Shown here in pieces: positions 53,170 through 61,236 of a stretch of 64,000 nt of DNA (position 1 is the first letter of the stretch; each line of letters starts with the position of its first letter). The notes under the pieces were generated by a model. It worked only from the letters and a program-made list of their open reading frames with translations. It did not search any database and was not told the DNA's origin. The stretch is from Akkermansia muciniphila (GTDB lineage Bacteria > Verrucomicrobiota > Verrucomicrobiia > Limisphaerales > UBA9464): positions 82,304-146,303 of the forward strand of contig CAMDGV010000001.1 in assembly GCA_945898055.1 (NCBI GenBank). The letters are read 5' to 3'. The position numbers and the translations under genes are program-made.

Positions 53170-54555
53170 TTATTTTTGTTGTAGATCACAGCGAAGCGAT
53201 TCCAGAACTCGTTCGAGTTGACTGCTGCGGGAGGCTTTGGCGAGGACAAGATCTCCACTTTGGACAAGTCGATGGATGTCAGGGAGAGCGGATTCAATCG
53301 AGTCGAATGCGAGACAAAGCGCGGAGCCTCGAGCGGCCTGAGCGGTGATGGAGGCAAACTGGCCAATAGCGATCACCATATTGACGTAGAGGTCGGCAGC
53401 TGCTGCACCGATTTCTCGATGTGACTCTGCAGAATTGGACCCTAATTCTGCCATGTCGCCGAGGATTGCGATGCGACGCCCGAAGCAGGGGATATCGGCG
53501 AGAGTTTGAAGTGCGGCCAACATGGAATCGGTGTTGGCATTGTAAGTATCATCGATCAGTCGCACCCCTTTAATCTCGGAGCAGTGTAGCCTTTGTTTTA
53601 CACCGTGGAATCCGGCCAATGCCTGACGCGCCTCTTCCGGACTGACCCCCATTTCGGCAGCAGCGGCGAGAGCGAGTACGGCATTGCCCACCATGTGGCG
53701 CCCGTTCATTCCGAGTTCAAATTCCCCTGTCCAAGCACTTTTTGGAGCGATCAGGTGGAACCGAGTTGACTTCCAGCGTGTCTCGATGAGCCGGATTATC
53801 CAATCATTCTGAGGGCCGAATCCGACGCGGACCACGGAAGCTTTGGTTCGTTGGGCGAGGATATCAGACTCGAGCAAGTCGCCGTTGAGAAATAAGGTTC
53901 CGCTCGATGGCAGGGCCTCACCGAGGGCAGATTCCTCGTCGATCACCCCCTGTAGATTGAGGAAATGTTCTAAGTGTTCGCGCCCGATGTTTGGGACGAG
54001 TCCCACCGTTGGAGCGATCATTCGGATAAGCGGAGCCAGTTCGCCTGGATGATTGGTACCCGCCTCGATGACTGCGGCCGCGTGTGAGGAATCGAGGCGG
54101 AGCAAACTTAGAGGCACGCCGACATCGTTGTTAAAGCTAGCCTCTGAGTGCAGGGTTTTGAATCGTGTTGAAAGAAGAGCAGCAAGCCATTCTTTGGTGG
54201 TCGTTTTGCCATTAGATCCAGCGATACAAACCATCTGGACCCAATGTCGAGCACGATAGGCTGCTGCTATTTGGCCGAGGGCGATGCGGGTGTCTCGGAC
54301 CCAGAGAGTCGGAAGGTTTAGTGGAGGGCTGTGAATGTTGGATTCGGAACAGAGAACCGCTGATGCACCGCCGTCGATTGCTTCGGAGATAAAGTCGTGG
54401 GCGTCAAACCTATCTCCCCTTAAAGCCACGAAGAGATCGCCGGGGCGGGTTGTTCGTGAGTCGGTGACAACCCGCTCGATTTCAATGTCACCGAGGTCAT
54501 TAACAAGGCGTCCGTGTGAGGCCTCGGAAAAAAAATGGAGAGGGAGAGGTTCCAT
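53170..54555 (-). CDS. murF: UDP-N-acetylmuramoyl-tripeptide--D-alanyl-D-alanine ligase
   Basis: Adds D-Ala-D-Ala to the UDP-MurNAc-tripeptide. The 461-residue Mur ligase has the N-terminal VVTDSRTTRPGDLFVALRGDRFDAHDF segment, an intact P-loop IAGSNGKTTTKEWLAALL (around residue 110), GTNHPGELAPL, and the C-terminal DDTYNANTDSMLAALQTL. Start ATG at 54555 overlaps the SIMPL stop (TAATG). Contrast with the P-loop-less MurE homologue in the same cluster. Confidence 0.94.
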   Translation of the reverse strand: MEPLPLHFFSEASHGRLVNDLGDIEIERVVTDSRTTRPGDLFVALRGDRFDAHDFISEAIDGGASAVLCSESNIHSPPLNLPTLWVRDTRIALGQIAAAYRARHWVQMVCIAGSNGKTTTKEWLAALLSTRFKTLHSEASFNNDVGVPLSLLRLDSSHAAAVIEAGTNHPGELAPLIRMIAPTVGLVPNIGREHLEHFLNLQGVIDEESALGEALPSSGTLFLNGDLLESDILAQRTKASVVRVGFGPQNDWIIRLIETRWKSTRFHLIAPKSAWTGEFELGMNGRHMVGNAVLALAAAAEMGVSPEEARQALAGFHGVKQRLHCSEIKGVRLIDDTYNANTDSMLAALQTLADIPCFGRRIAILGDMAELGSNSAESHREIGAAAADLYVNMVIAIGQFASITAQAARGSALCLAFDSIESALPDIHRLVQSGDLVLAKASRSSQLERVLESLRCDLQQK

Positions 54556-55289
54556 TAGTTGAGAGCGAAGTTCGCGTGAATGACCGCCGTCACCGTCTTT
54601 TCCCGACTGCCAGTATCATTCATACCATCCCAAGCATTTTGGGTTGAGAAAAGAGGCGTAATTTGGAAGACCCCCATCCGTGCCGACTTGAGGCGAGAGA
54701 GAGTTCGGTTTCCTTGAGACGCGATCTGCAAGGCACGTTCCTTTGCATCACGGGTGGCATCGGCCAGCATTTCTACTTTGGCTTCGCCCGCCTTAGTCCA
54801 GATAAATTCGGGTGGTGCAGAGCTGAATTCGATTCCTTCTTGGACTAGATTTCCAGTCGTAGCATCCATCGCCAGAACCGTATCAATATTGGCTGAGCGT
54901 ATGACTGCTGTGCGACTCAATCGGAACCCCCTATTAGTGGTATAAGTACGCTGGCCTTGATCGATCTGCCCTGAAAGACGAGTAATTAAAATAGGCTGAA
55001 GAGCCGCGTTCGTGACTTTGTTTGCTTTGAAGAAAGCCAATAGAGTATCGGTGTGCTCCCGAAGAGTGGACTGAGCTTGCAGCAGAGAGGATCCTTCCAC
55101 CGTCACTGTACCCTGCCAAACGACGAGGTCTGATGAGACATTTCGCCGAGCTGAACCGGTCACCGAGATGGATTCTGAATCGGCTACTTTCATCCAAGTG
55201 CGAGTTAGAAGAGCCGATGAAAGAACCAGAGCACCTGAGAGGAGGAGTCCGGCAAAGAGACCGAGAAGATGGGGGCGAGGTGTTGTCAC
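54555..55289 (-). CDS. SIMPL-domain (DUF541) protein inserted in the dcw cluster
   Basis: A 244-residue protein with an N-terminal membrane helix (about 8-30) followed by a periplasmic SIMPL domain: ESISVTGSARRNVSSDLVVWQGTVTVEG, then the middle repeat TTNRGFRLSRTAVIRSANID, and AKVEMLADATRDAKERALQIA. Function of SIMPL proteins is poorly understood. It is translationally linked on both sides: its GTG start overlaps the end of the MurE-like gene, and its stop overlaps the murF start. I know of no standard dcw cluster with it here. Confidence 0.82.
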   Translation of the reverse strand: MTTPRPHLLGLFAGLLLSGALVLSSALLTRTWMKVADSESISVTGSARRNVSSDLVVWQGTVTVEGSSLLQAQSTLREHTDTLLAFFKANKVTNAALQPILITRLSGQIDQGQRTYTTNRGFRLSRTAVIRSANIDTVLAMDATTGNLVQEGIEFSSAPPEFIWTKAGEAKVEMLADATRDAKERALQIASQGNRTLSRLKSARMGVFQITPLFSTQNAWDGMNDTGSREKTVTAVIHANFALN

Positions 55290-56584
55290 GGAAGGTCTCC
55301 TACCCAGCCGCAGGCAGCGAGTCCGTTACGAGCATGGATGCGGTCATCCCAAGGAAGAATTGTGCCGTTGATCTCCTGAATCGGATGAGTGCCCTTGCCC
55401 GCAAGGAGAACTATATCACCGGAACGAGCCATCCGGATGGCGTCGCTAATTGCGCGCCGACGGTCTGGTTGAAGGTGCGCTCTTTGGTTTAGGCCGTGCT
55501 GGATATCGCGACTGAGAGAGTCAACCTCGATCGATCGAGGGTTGTCAGAAGTCAGGATGACTCGGTCAGCGAGGTTGGCGGCTTCGCCGAGTTGACCTCG
55601 TTGTTCGAGTGTCGATCGAGCAGAAGCTCCGGTAAGTAAAATGACTGAACCTTGGGTCATTTCGCGCGCCTCTCTGATCAACTGTGCCAGGGCGGTTGCT
55701 TCAGTAGCAGGGTCGACGAAGACCCCGAAGGATTGACCCGCGCGGATTGGTTCCATAAAGCCTGTATCGCAATCGAAAGAGGGGAGAAGAGCGGCGAGCC
55801 TTGAAGGATCGGCACCCGCGGCGATGGCGGCCACGAAAGCAGCATCGAGAGCTGTGAGCGCGCTTCGCCCCGCCACAGGTGTGTGAGCCAAGCGCTCTGA
55901 AGAACCGACACGAATACGGATGCGACTACCCCGCCAATTCAGAGCAAGGGGTTCAATCAGAGATTTCGATGGCAAGGAGACGATCGATTCGGAGAGAGGA
56001 GGTACTTGTCCCAGCACATTTCGCACGCCCGAGACATCTTCAATAACCAAGAGTCGCCCCCCAGTCCGGACATGAGCTGCAAGAAAGCATTGCCATTCAT
56101 GACAATCCGTTTCCGAGGGGGATTGAAGGAAATGACGTCCGGCGATACAGCCTCCGTGGCTGGTGAGTAGAGCCGAGCGATGATCTGAGGCTTCGAGGAG
56201 GCGGTGGAGAAGAGTCGCAGTTTGTGCGCTGAGATTCTCTGGTAAGCGGACGCGAAAGAGATGGAGATGGGAGACTGGATTATTGTTTAAGGCAGTGGCA
56301 GCGGTAACGAAAGTGAGTGAGGGTTGATCGGCGAAGATCCGGCGGGTTCGGCGGGGCAGTGTTGTCTCTGGGGGGCAAATTATCGCGGGAATTCCACGCT
56401 TGAGACCGGTCTGTATACCCACAGGGTCGGCAGGAAGAGTGCTAGGCAAAACGGCAAAGCTCGTATTGGGACCGGCCCGGTCTGGGTGGGTGGGGACACC
56501 CCGAAGCGTGAGATCGGCACTCTGGGAGTGTTTGCCATCGTGGAGATCGCCCGGTAACCGTGCGAGCAATGAGTCGAGAAGCAT
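55286..56584 (-). CDS. MurE-like Mur ligase homologue without the ATP-binding P-loop
   Basis: In the murE position, between ftsI and SIMPL-murF. The 432-residue protein is clearly MurE-derived at the C-terminus: TSDNPRSIEVDSLSRDIQHG (DNPR at 347-350, the meso-DAP specificity motif) and LLAGKGTHPIQEING (usual GKGHE-x-x-Q, at 396-403). However, where MurE has GTNGKTT the aligned segment is RVRLPENLSAQ (residues 111-121), and the NLSRDHLDYHG motif and carbamylated-Lys segment are not found. GCGGDRDKGKRP becomes GASARSTLEQRG. It cannot be an ordinary ATP-dependent ligase. It could be a scaffold, or the true MurE may be elsewhere. Confidence 0.82.
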   Translation of the reverse strand: MLLDSLLARLPGDLHDGKHSQSADLTLRGVPTHPDRAGPNTSFAVLPSTLPADPVGIQTGLKRGIPAIICPPETTLPRRTRRIFADQPSLTFVTAATALNNNPVSHLHLFRVRLPENLSAQTATLLHRLLEASDHRSALLTSHGGCIAGRHFLQSPSETDCHEWQCFLAAHVRTGGRLLVIEDVSGVRNVLGQVPPLSESIVSLPSKSLIEPLALNWRGSRIRIRVGSSERLAHTPVAGRSALTALDAAFVAAIAAGADPSRLAALLPSFDCDTGFMEPIRAGQSFGVFVDPATEATALAQLIREAREMTQGSVILLTGASARSTLEQRGQLGEAANLADRVILTSDNPRSIEVDSLSRDIQHGLNQRAHLQPDRRRAISDAIRMARSGDIVLLAGKGTHPIQEINGTILPWDDRIHARNGLAACGWVGDLP

Positions 56585-56586
56585 GG

Positions 56587-58722
56587 TTAAGGAGGTGTGA
56601 TCGATGGTTGGCCGATGTGGGTAGCCACTACCGGCGAGGAAAAGGGGATGGTCAGGTAGCTAGCCGTACTAATGGCAATTTGCTTAAAGGTCGGAATGCA
56701 AGCAGCCCCATAAGCGGCCCGACCGTCCATATTGGTTGGTTCATCGGCGCAGACGAGGAGGCAGAACTTGGGTCTTTCAGCCGGTAAAAATCCGACAAAA
56801 GTGCTGAAGTGCGCATTAACACCGGAGGCGAGGTGTTCCTTCGTCATTTTATTGGCTGTACCCGTCTTACCCGCCACGGTGTAACCTTCGAGTATTGCAT
56901 CTTTGCCGGTGCCCTTAGGACTGACCACAGCGGTGAGGAGGCGCAGTAACTGGCGGGCCGTTTCGGGGCGAACCACCTGACCCACTTGTTTGGGTGGAAA
57001 GGTTCGAATGATGCTACCAGTCGCGTGCTCGATGGATTTCACCAACATCGGTTCCATGAGGAAGCCATCATTGGCAATGGCGGCATAAGCCATACAAACT
57101 TGGAGCGGGGTGACATAAATTCCGTAGCCATAAGATAAGATAATTTGAGTGCCGATACCGTCCCAAGCGGGGATTCGGGTGATCGGTTCTCCACCGCAAA
57201 GAATGCCCGTTCGACGATTGAAGCCGAAGGCATTGGCATAGAAGCAAAGAGGCGACTGGAACGAGGGCGCTTTGGGATCCCATAGTTCGTAGTAGGCGAT
57301 TTTGGCCGCGCCGACGTTGGATGAAGTAGCGAAAGCCTCTTCGACCGAGACCGTTTTGAGATGATGCCCACGAGAGTCGACCACCGGTTTTCGACGCCCA
57401 GCAGGAGGTCGCCAAGAGCCCCCTTCACAATCGATGAGGGAGTCAGGTGTAATCCGCCCTAAATCCAAAGCTGCCGCGTACGTGACTAGTTTGAAAGTGG
57501 AACCTGGTTCGATCAGATCCGAGACGGCGTGATTCCGAGGGGGTTGTTGACGGAGAAGCGCTTTATTGGTGACTCCGAGCGGCAGGTAGTTGGGATCTGT
57601 CGCATTAGCGAGAGCGAGGATTTCACCTGAGGCAACCTCCACCACTATAGCCGACATCCAGTTAGGTTTGAGCCGTTCCATTCCAGTGCGGAGTGCGTCT
57701 TCGGCCACGGACTGGAGATTGGCATCCAAAGTGAGCCGGACGGCTGTTCCCTGTTTGGATTTAATTTCCAACTCCTGAGTGTTTGCAAATTCACGTGACC
57801 CACGGACCCGCATGATTGCTTTCCCCGGCACCCCAGGAAGTTCGGTATCAAATTGCCGTTCGATTCCAGAAGCTCCCTTGAGGGCGGGTGGCAGTTCTTT
57901 GGCCGGTAATTGGAGGGTGGACAGAGAGGTGCGGTATTCGACCAAGGGGATAGCTCCATTGGTGGTCGAACCGAGAATCGGGAGAGCGAGGCTGTCATGG
58001 GTATAGATCCGACGCTCGACAATTTCCCGAGTAATAGCGGTGTTTCGGACGATATTATTAGTCAATCGCTCAACTTTGAGTGGCCCAGCAATTTGACGAC
58101 GGTCTTTGGCTAATGCCCTCTGAAAGGCATAGCGAGCGGGGAGTTCCCACAGCTTAAATTTCGGACTATGAATTCGGCGTAATTCAAGGGCTGCCCAAGC
58201 CTGTTTTAGTTCCCGTTCTCGGGCCGGTACATAGGTGAGTAAGTTAGAGTGGACTAAAGTCCAGTCATCGAGAGTGAGGTTGGTGGCGATAAGAACACTT
58301 TGATTCGTGTAGAGCGTGCGGGACCAATTAGTGAGGAGGAGTCCGGTCGCGTTTGTTTGGGAAGATTGTTTCCAGCGCCATTCAGGTTGGCTGCGAAACT
58401 TTGCGGTAAGGTGTGCCACTGGGACACCCAGCGAGGGGGCTAAATGAGCGGCGAGTGCGGGGCCTTGTTCGCCAATGAGAGCAGGGTTGGCGCGTAGATT
58501 GAAAAGAAACTGAGAATGAACCAAGCGCTGTCCACGTGAGTCGAGGATCTCCCCCCGGAGTGCTGGGGTGTAGGAGATTTGGGGCGGAGCAGAGCCGAGA
58601 GTGTAGCGCGGGGATTCGGGTTGAAAGCCCTGGATATAGATCAACCGAGCCGCGAGGAGCGCAAAACAAAAACAACTCCCCCCGGTCAGATATTTCAGCG
58701 CAACATTACTCTGATTTTTCAT
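56587..58722 (-). CDS. ftsI: Septum transpeptidase (class B PBP, FtsI/PBP3-like)
   Basis: Cross-links septal peptidoglycan. The 711-residue protein has an N-terminal membrane anchor (about 9-29), a PBP dimerisation domain extended to about 300 residues and a transpeptidase domain with SxxK in EPGSTFKLVTYAAALDLG (Ser near 410), SSN in ATSSNVGAAK and the AGKTGTANK motif. It is longer than the usual 580-600 residues because of Trp/Asn/Thr-rich inserts around 110-230. It starts 5 bp after ftsL's stop; the MurE-like start is 2 bp beyond its stop. Confidence 0.93.
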   Translation of the reverse strand: MKNQSNVALKYLTGGSCFCFALLAARLIYIQGFQPESPRYTLGSAPPQISYTPALRGEILDSRGQRLVHSQFLFNLRANPALIGEQGPALAAHLAPSLGVPVAHLTAKFRSQPEWRWKQSSQTNATGLLLTNWSRTLYTNQSVLIATNLTLDDWTLVHSNLLTYVPARERELKQAWAALELRRIHSPKFKLWELPARYAFQRALAKDRRQIAGPLKVERLTNNIVRNTAITREIVERRIYTHDSLALPILGSTTNGAIPLVEYRTSLSTLQLPAKELPPALKGASGIERQFDTELPGVPGKAIMRVRGSREFANTQELEIKSKQGTAVRLTLDANLQSVAEDALRTGMERLKPNWMSAIVVEVASGEILALANATDPNYLPLGVTNKALLRQQPPRNHAVSDLIEPGSTFKLVTYAAALDLGRITPDSLIDCEGGSWRPPAGRRKPVVDSRGHHLKTVSVEEAFATSSNVGAAKIAYYELWDPKAPSFQSPLCFYANAFGFNRRTGILCGGEPITRIPAWDGIGTQIILSYGYGIYVTPLQVCMAYAAIANDGFLMEPMLVKSIEHATGSIIRTFPPKQVGQVVRPETARQLLRLLTAVVSPKGTGKDAILEGYTVAGKTGTANKMTKEHLASGVNAHFSTFVGFLPAERPKFCLLVCADEPTNMDGRAAYGAACIPTFKQIAISTASYLTIPFSSPVVATHIGQPSITPP

Positions 58723-58727
58723 TTGTA

Positions 58728-59123
58728 CTATCGGGCCGACGCTGTCGCCAATGCGGGAATTGGGGCGCTGTGTAGTGGGACTCTTGGGTTAGGGGAGGGG
58801 ACGATAGCAGGGTATGGATTGGTGACTCGTAGTACCTGCCCAGCAACAATGTTAGAAAGGCCCAGATTAAACTTTCCAATTTGGCGCATTAGAGACGGAC
58901 GAGTTAGAAGAGAATCCAAGTTGCGCTGGTCTTGGCGAATCAGGTGCGTCAGTGCGATGCAGTTTGATTTCGACAGAGTGATTTGGTCCTGAAGGCTTTG
59001 GTGTTCTCGGCTTTGCAAGACCCAGAGGAAGCCGAGAACCGCAATGCAAGCGGATCCGGAGACGGCCTGAACCACAGTGCCGATACTAATTTCGGAGAGA
59101 GAGTTTTTGGAAGGTGAGGCCAT
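58728..59123 (-). CDS. ftsL: FtsL-like bitopic divisome protein
   Basis: A 131-residue protein with a short cytoplasmic tail, one membrane helix (about 18-40), a helical/coiled segment (REHQSLQDQITLSKSNCIAL to LIRQDQRNL) and a Pro-rich tail. FtsL sequences are poorly conserved; the call rests on topology and location between rsmH and ftsI, as in other dcw clusters. ATG at 59123, 3 bp after the rsmH stop. Confidence 0.7.
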   Translation of the reverse strand: MASPSKNSLSEISIGTVVQAVSGSACIAVLGFLWVLQSREHQSLQDQITLSKSNCIALTHLIRQDQRNLDSLLTRPSLMRQIGKFNLGLSNIVAGQVLRVTNPYPAIVPSPNPRVPLHSAPIPALATASAR

Positions 59124-59126
59124 AGT

Positions 59127-60056
59127 TCAGAGGCGTTCAATCACTCGGAGTCGTGCGCTTCGCGACCGTGGGTTAAGGGCTATTTCTGAGTCAGAGGCAG
59201 CCCAGCCTTTGCGTTGAAGCTCGATGCCTCGAGGACGGCGTGGTTGGCGGAAGTCAGGATGATCAAAATCGCCAGTAATATCGTACTCTCTCGCCTCTGT
59301 GCGGACGAAAGTTTTGACGATCCGGTCCTCAAGCGATTGAAAGGTAATCACCGCGAGTCGCCCGCCGGGTCGGAGCATTTGAAAAAGGACTCCGATCGAT
59401 TTCCCGATGACATCTAATTCGTTGTTGACCGAAATTCGGAGGGCTTGAAAGACCCGGGTAGCCGGATGAATTCGAGCCCCGTTGCGAGGAACGATTTTTT
59501 CCACGAAGGAAGCCAATTGAAGCGTCGAGACAAAGGGACGAAGTCTTCTTTCGGTCTCGAGCGCACGAGCGATCCGCCGCGAATTACGTTCGTCACCCAA
59601 ACGCCAAAAGAGGTCAGCCAATTCTTCAGCGGACAGACTGTTCACCAGATTTGCCGCGGTCAGTCCTACCCGCCGATCCATTCGCATATCGAGGGGGCCA
59701 TCAAGTTGCAGAGAAAACCCGCGCTCCGGGCAGTCGAGTTGATGCGAACTGACGCCGAGATCGAGTAAGATGCCATCGAGACTGTTCGGTTTTATCCACT
59801 CTCCCATTTCTGAATAGTTGACCTGTCGCAGTTCAACGCGGTGAGTGAAGGCGGCTAATCGTTCCGTCGATGTCTGCACTGCGTCTGCGTCCTGATCGCA
59901 GCCAAAAAGAAAGCCGTCGGGTCCACTTGCCTCGAGAATAGCCCGAGCATGCCCCGCCCCGCCCAGAGTGCCGTCCAGATACTGTCCACCAGCGCGTGGG
60001 CGCAAGGCGGTCAGTGTTTCACTCAGTAAAACAGGCGTGTGTGAAAAGGAGAGCAC
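59127..60056 (-). CDS. rsmH: 16S rRNA (cytosine1402-N4)-methyltransferase
   Basis: Methylates N4 of C1402 in 16S rRNA (formerly mraW). The 309-residue protein begins HTPVLLSETLTALRPRAGG, has YLDGTLGGAGHARAILEA (SAM loop), DGILLDLGVSSHQLDCPERGFS and LRPGGRLAVITFQSLEDRIVK, and ends with the family-typical SARLRVIERL. GTG start at 60056. Preceded by a hypothetical gene at a 16-bp gap. Confidence 0.95.
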   Translation of the reverse strand: MLSFSHTPVLLSETLTALRPRAGGQYLDGTLGGAGHARAILEASGPDGFLFGCDQDADAVQTSTERLAAFTHRVELRQVNYSEMGEWIKPNSLDGILLDLGVSSHQLDCPERGFSLQLDGPLDMRMDRRVGLTAANLVNSLSAEELADLFWRLGDERNSRRIARALETERRLRPFVSTLQLASFVEKIVPRNGARIHPATRVFQALRISVNNELDVIGKSIGVLFQMLRPGGRLAVITFQSLEDRIVKTFVRTEAREYDITGDFDHPDFRQPRRPRGIELQRKGWAASDSEIALNPRSRSARLRVIERL

Positions 60057-60072
60057 CAGGCATGCGGGTTGA

Positions 60073-60483
60073 TTAGTCTTGGTGAACGGGTTGAAACTCG
60101 AATGAGTTGTGCTTTCGAAGGCGGTTGAGGGCTAATTCCGGATCGTGATATCCAGGGGTCGAAGAGGTTGGGCGTGTCTCATGGATGAGTCGGGATGATT
60201 TTCGTCGACGGATCAATTCAACATCGTCCTCCAGTAAATTGCTTCGTACGGGTCTCGCCTCCGGAAGAGGGAGTTCGTTTTGGGCGAGGGCGTGACCGGG
60301 GCGGCGTTGATTTTCTGAGGAGAAAAGTCGGCTAACCAGTTGGCTTGGGATCGTCTTAATTGCGCCCATAGGAACACCCGCGTTAGATCGGCCGCCGGGT
60401 CTCCAAAGCGGAATTAACTCAGTCGCCTCAGACCTTCGTGACTTAAACCAGTGAAAAGGATTGAGGCTAGAGACTATTTTCAT
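60073..60483 (-). CDS. Hypothetical protein between mraZ and rsmH
   Basis: A 136-residue basic protein, rich in Arg, Ser and Pro, with no membrane helix and no motif I recognise. It starts MKIVSSLNPFHWFKSRRSEA. It lies between mraZ and rsmH, which are adjacent in most bacteria, and it is codirectional with both. It may be a lineage-specific dcw gene. The low complexity and lack of a domain keep confidence moderate. Confidence 0.55.
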   Translation of the reverse strand: MKIVSSLNPFHWFKSRRSEATELIPLWRPGGRSNAGVPMGAIKTIPSQLVSRLFSSENQRRPGHALAQNELPLPEARPVRSNLLEDDVELIRRRKSSRLIHETRPTSSTPGYHDPELALNRLRKHNSFEFQPVHQD

Positions 60484-60531
60484 CAGTGGTTGGAGGATTG
60501 AATTTTTCTCGGAGGCTGGATCGAGAGTTTA

Positions 60532-61029
60532 TTAAATTTTGATAAAACGTTCTGCCGCACGGGCTGTTTCGTAGGCCTTGGGATTCCAGACTTCGAATCG
60601 GTCGATGCATCCGACAAACAAAATGGATCCCTCTAGTTTTGCGGCGCTGAGAATTTCATCAGGTAGAGTAATCCGGCCGTTATTATCTAATTCCAGTTCG
60701 ATTATGCGATCAACGTAGTCATGTCGTTCGGCTAATTTTCGAGGTTGGGTGAAATCGCCATCGCAGATTCCCTGACTAAATCGATTAAATTGCTCCATTG
60801 GCAGCACCATCACAAACTCCGCTTTGGTCGGATGTGTGATCATTACCGCCATGAAGGAGACCCCTTTGGGCGACTCTGGACGCCATTTGCTTGGAAGCGG
60901 GACTCGACCTTGGCCATCGATCTTGTTCTCGTAGCGCCAAGTGAAACGCGGACGATCCAAACTAGCCCCCATAGACCCCACCGTTATCGGCGGTGTTGCT
61001 TCTGAATCTATGGGTTTATGCGCTGTCAC
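60532..61029 (-). CDS. mraZ: Transcriptional regulator MraZ
   Basis: First gene of the dcw cluster and, where studied, a repressor of its own operon that binds GGG repeats. The 165-residue protein has two SpoVT/AbrB-like beta-hairpin modules: YENKIDGQGRVPLPSKWRPE and ELDNNGRITLPDEILSAAKLEG. The GTG start at 61029 is preceded by TTTAGGAAC at a suitable distance. An ATG at 60972 would remove 19 residues. Upstream direct repeats match the expected MraZ operator. Confidence 0.92.
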   Translation of the reverse strand: MTAHKPIDSEATPPITVGSMGASLDRPRFTWRYENKIDGQGRVPLPSKWRPESPKGVSFMAVMITHPTKAEFVMVLPMEQFNRFSQGICDGDFTQPRKLAERHDYVDRIIELELDNNGRITLPDEILSAAKLEGSILFVGCIDRFEVWNPKAYETARAAERFIKI

Positions 61030-61087
61030 AAATTGTTCCTAAAGTTTACTTTTATGCCCTTTAATAAACTAATTCTCGACTGAACGT

Positions 61088-61111
61088 CCCTTTATTACCC
61101 TTTTTAACCCT
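61088..61111 (-). promoter_or_regulatory. MraZ operator: three 10-bp-spaced GGG repeats
   Basis: On the minus strand the sequence runs AGGGTTAAAAAGGGTAATAA then AGGGA, i.e. three GGG triplets at exactly 10-bp intervals (61110-61108, 61100-61098, 61090-61088). MraZ boxes in E. coli and Mycoplasma are TGGGN repeats with 10-bp period. They lie 59 bp upstream of the mraZ start. A TTGCAC -35-like box (61116-61121 on the plus strand as GTGCAA) lies just beyond them, followed by TAATAA, so binding would block RNA polymerase. Confidence 0.75.
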
Positions 61112-61236
61112 AGTTGTGCAACTGTCTGATTCAAAAATTTGTGCGTTTTTTTTTGAGGCTTTTTTACCGGGAGGGGGTGGATGAATAAATTAGTTGGGTA
61201 GTTAGCTAAACTTTGGTGTGGATTGGGCCTTTCTTC

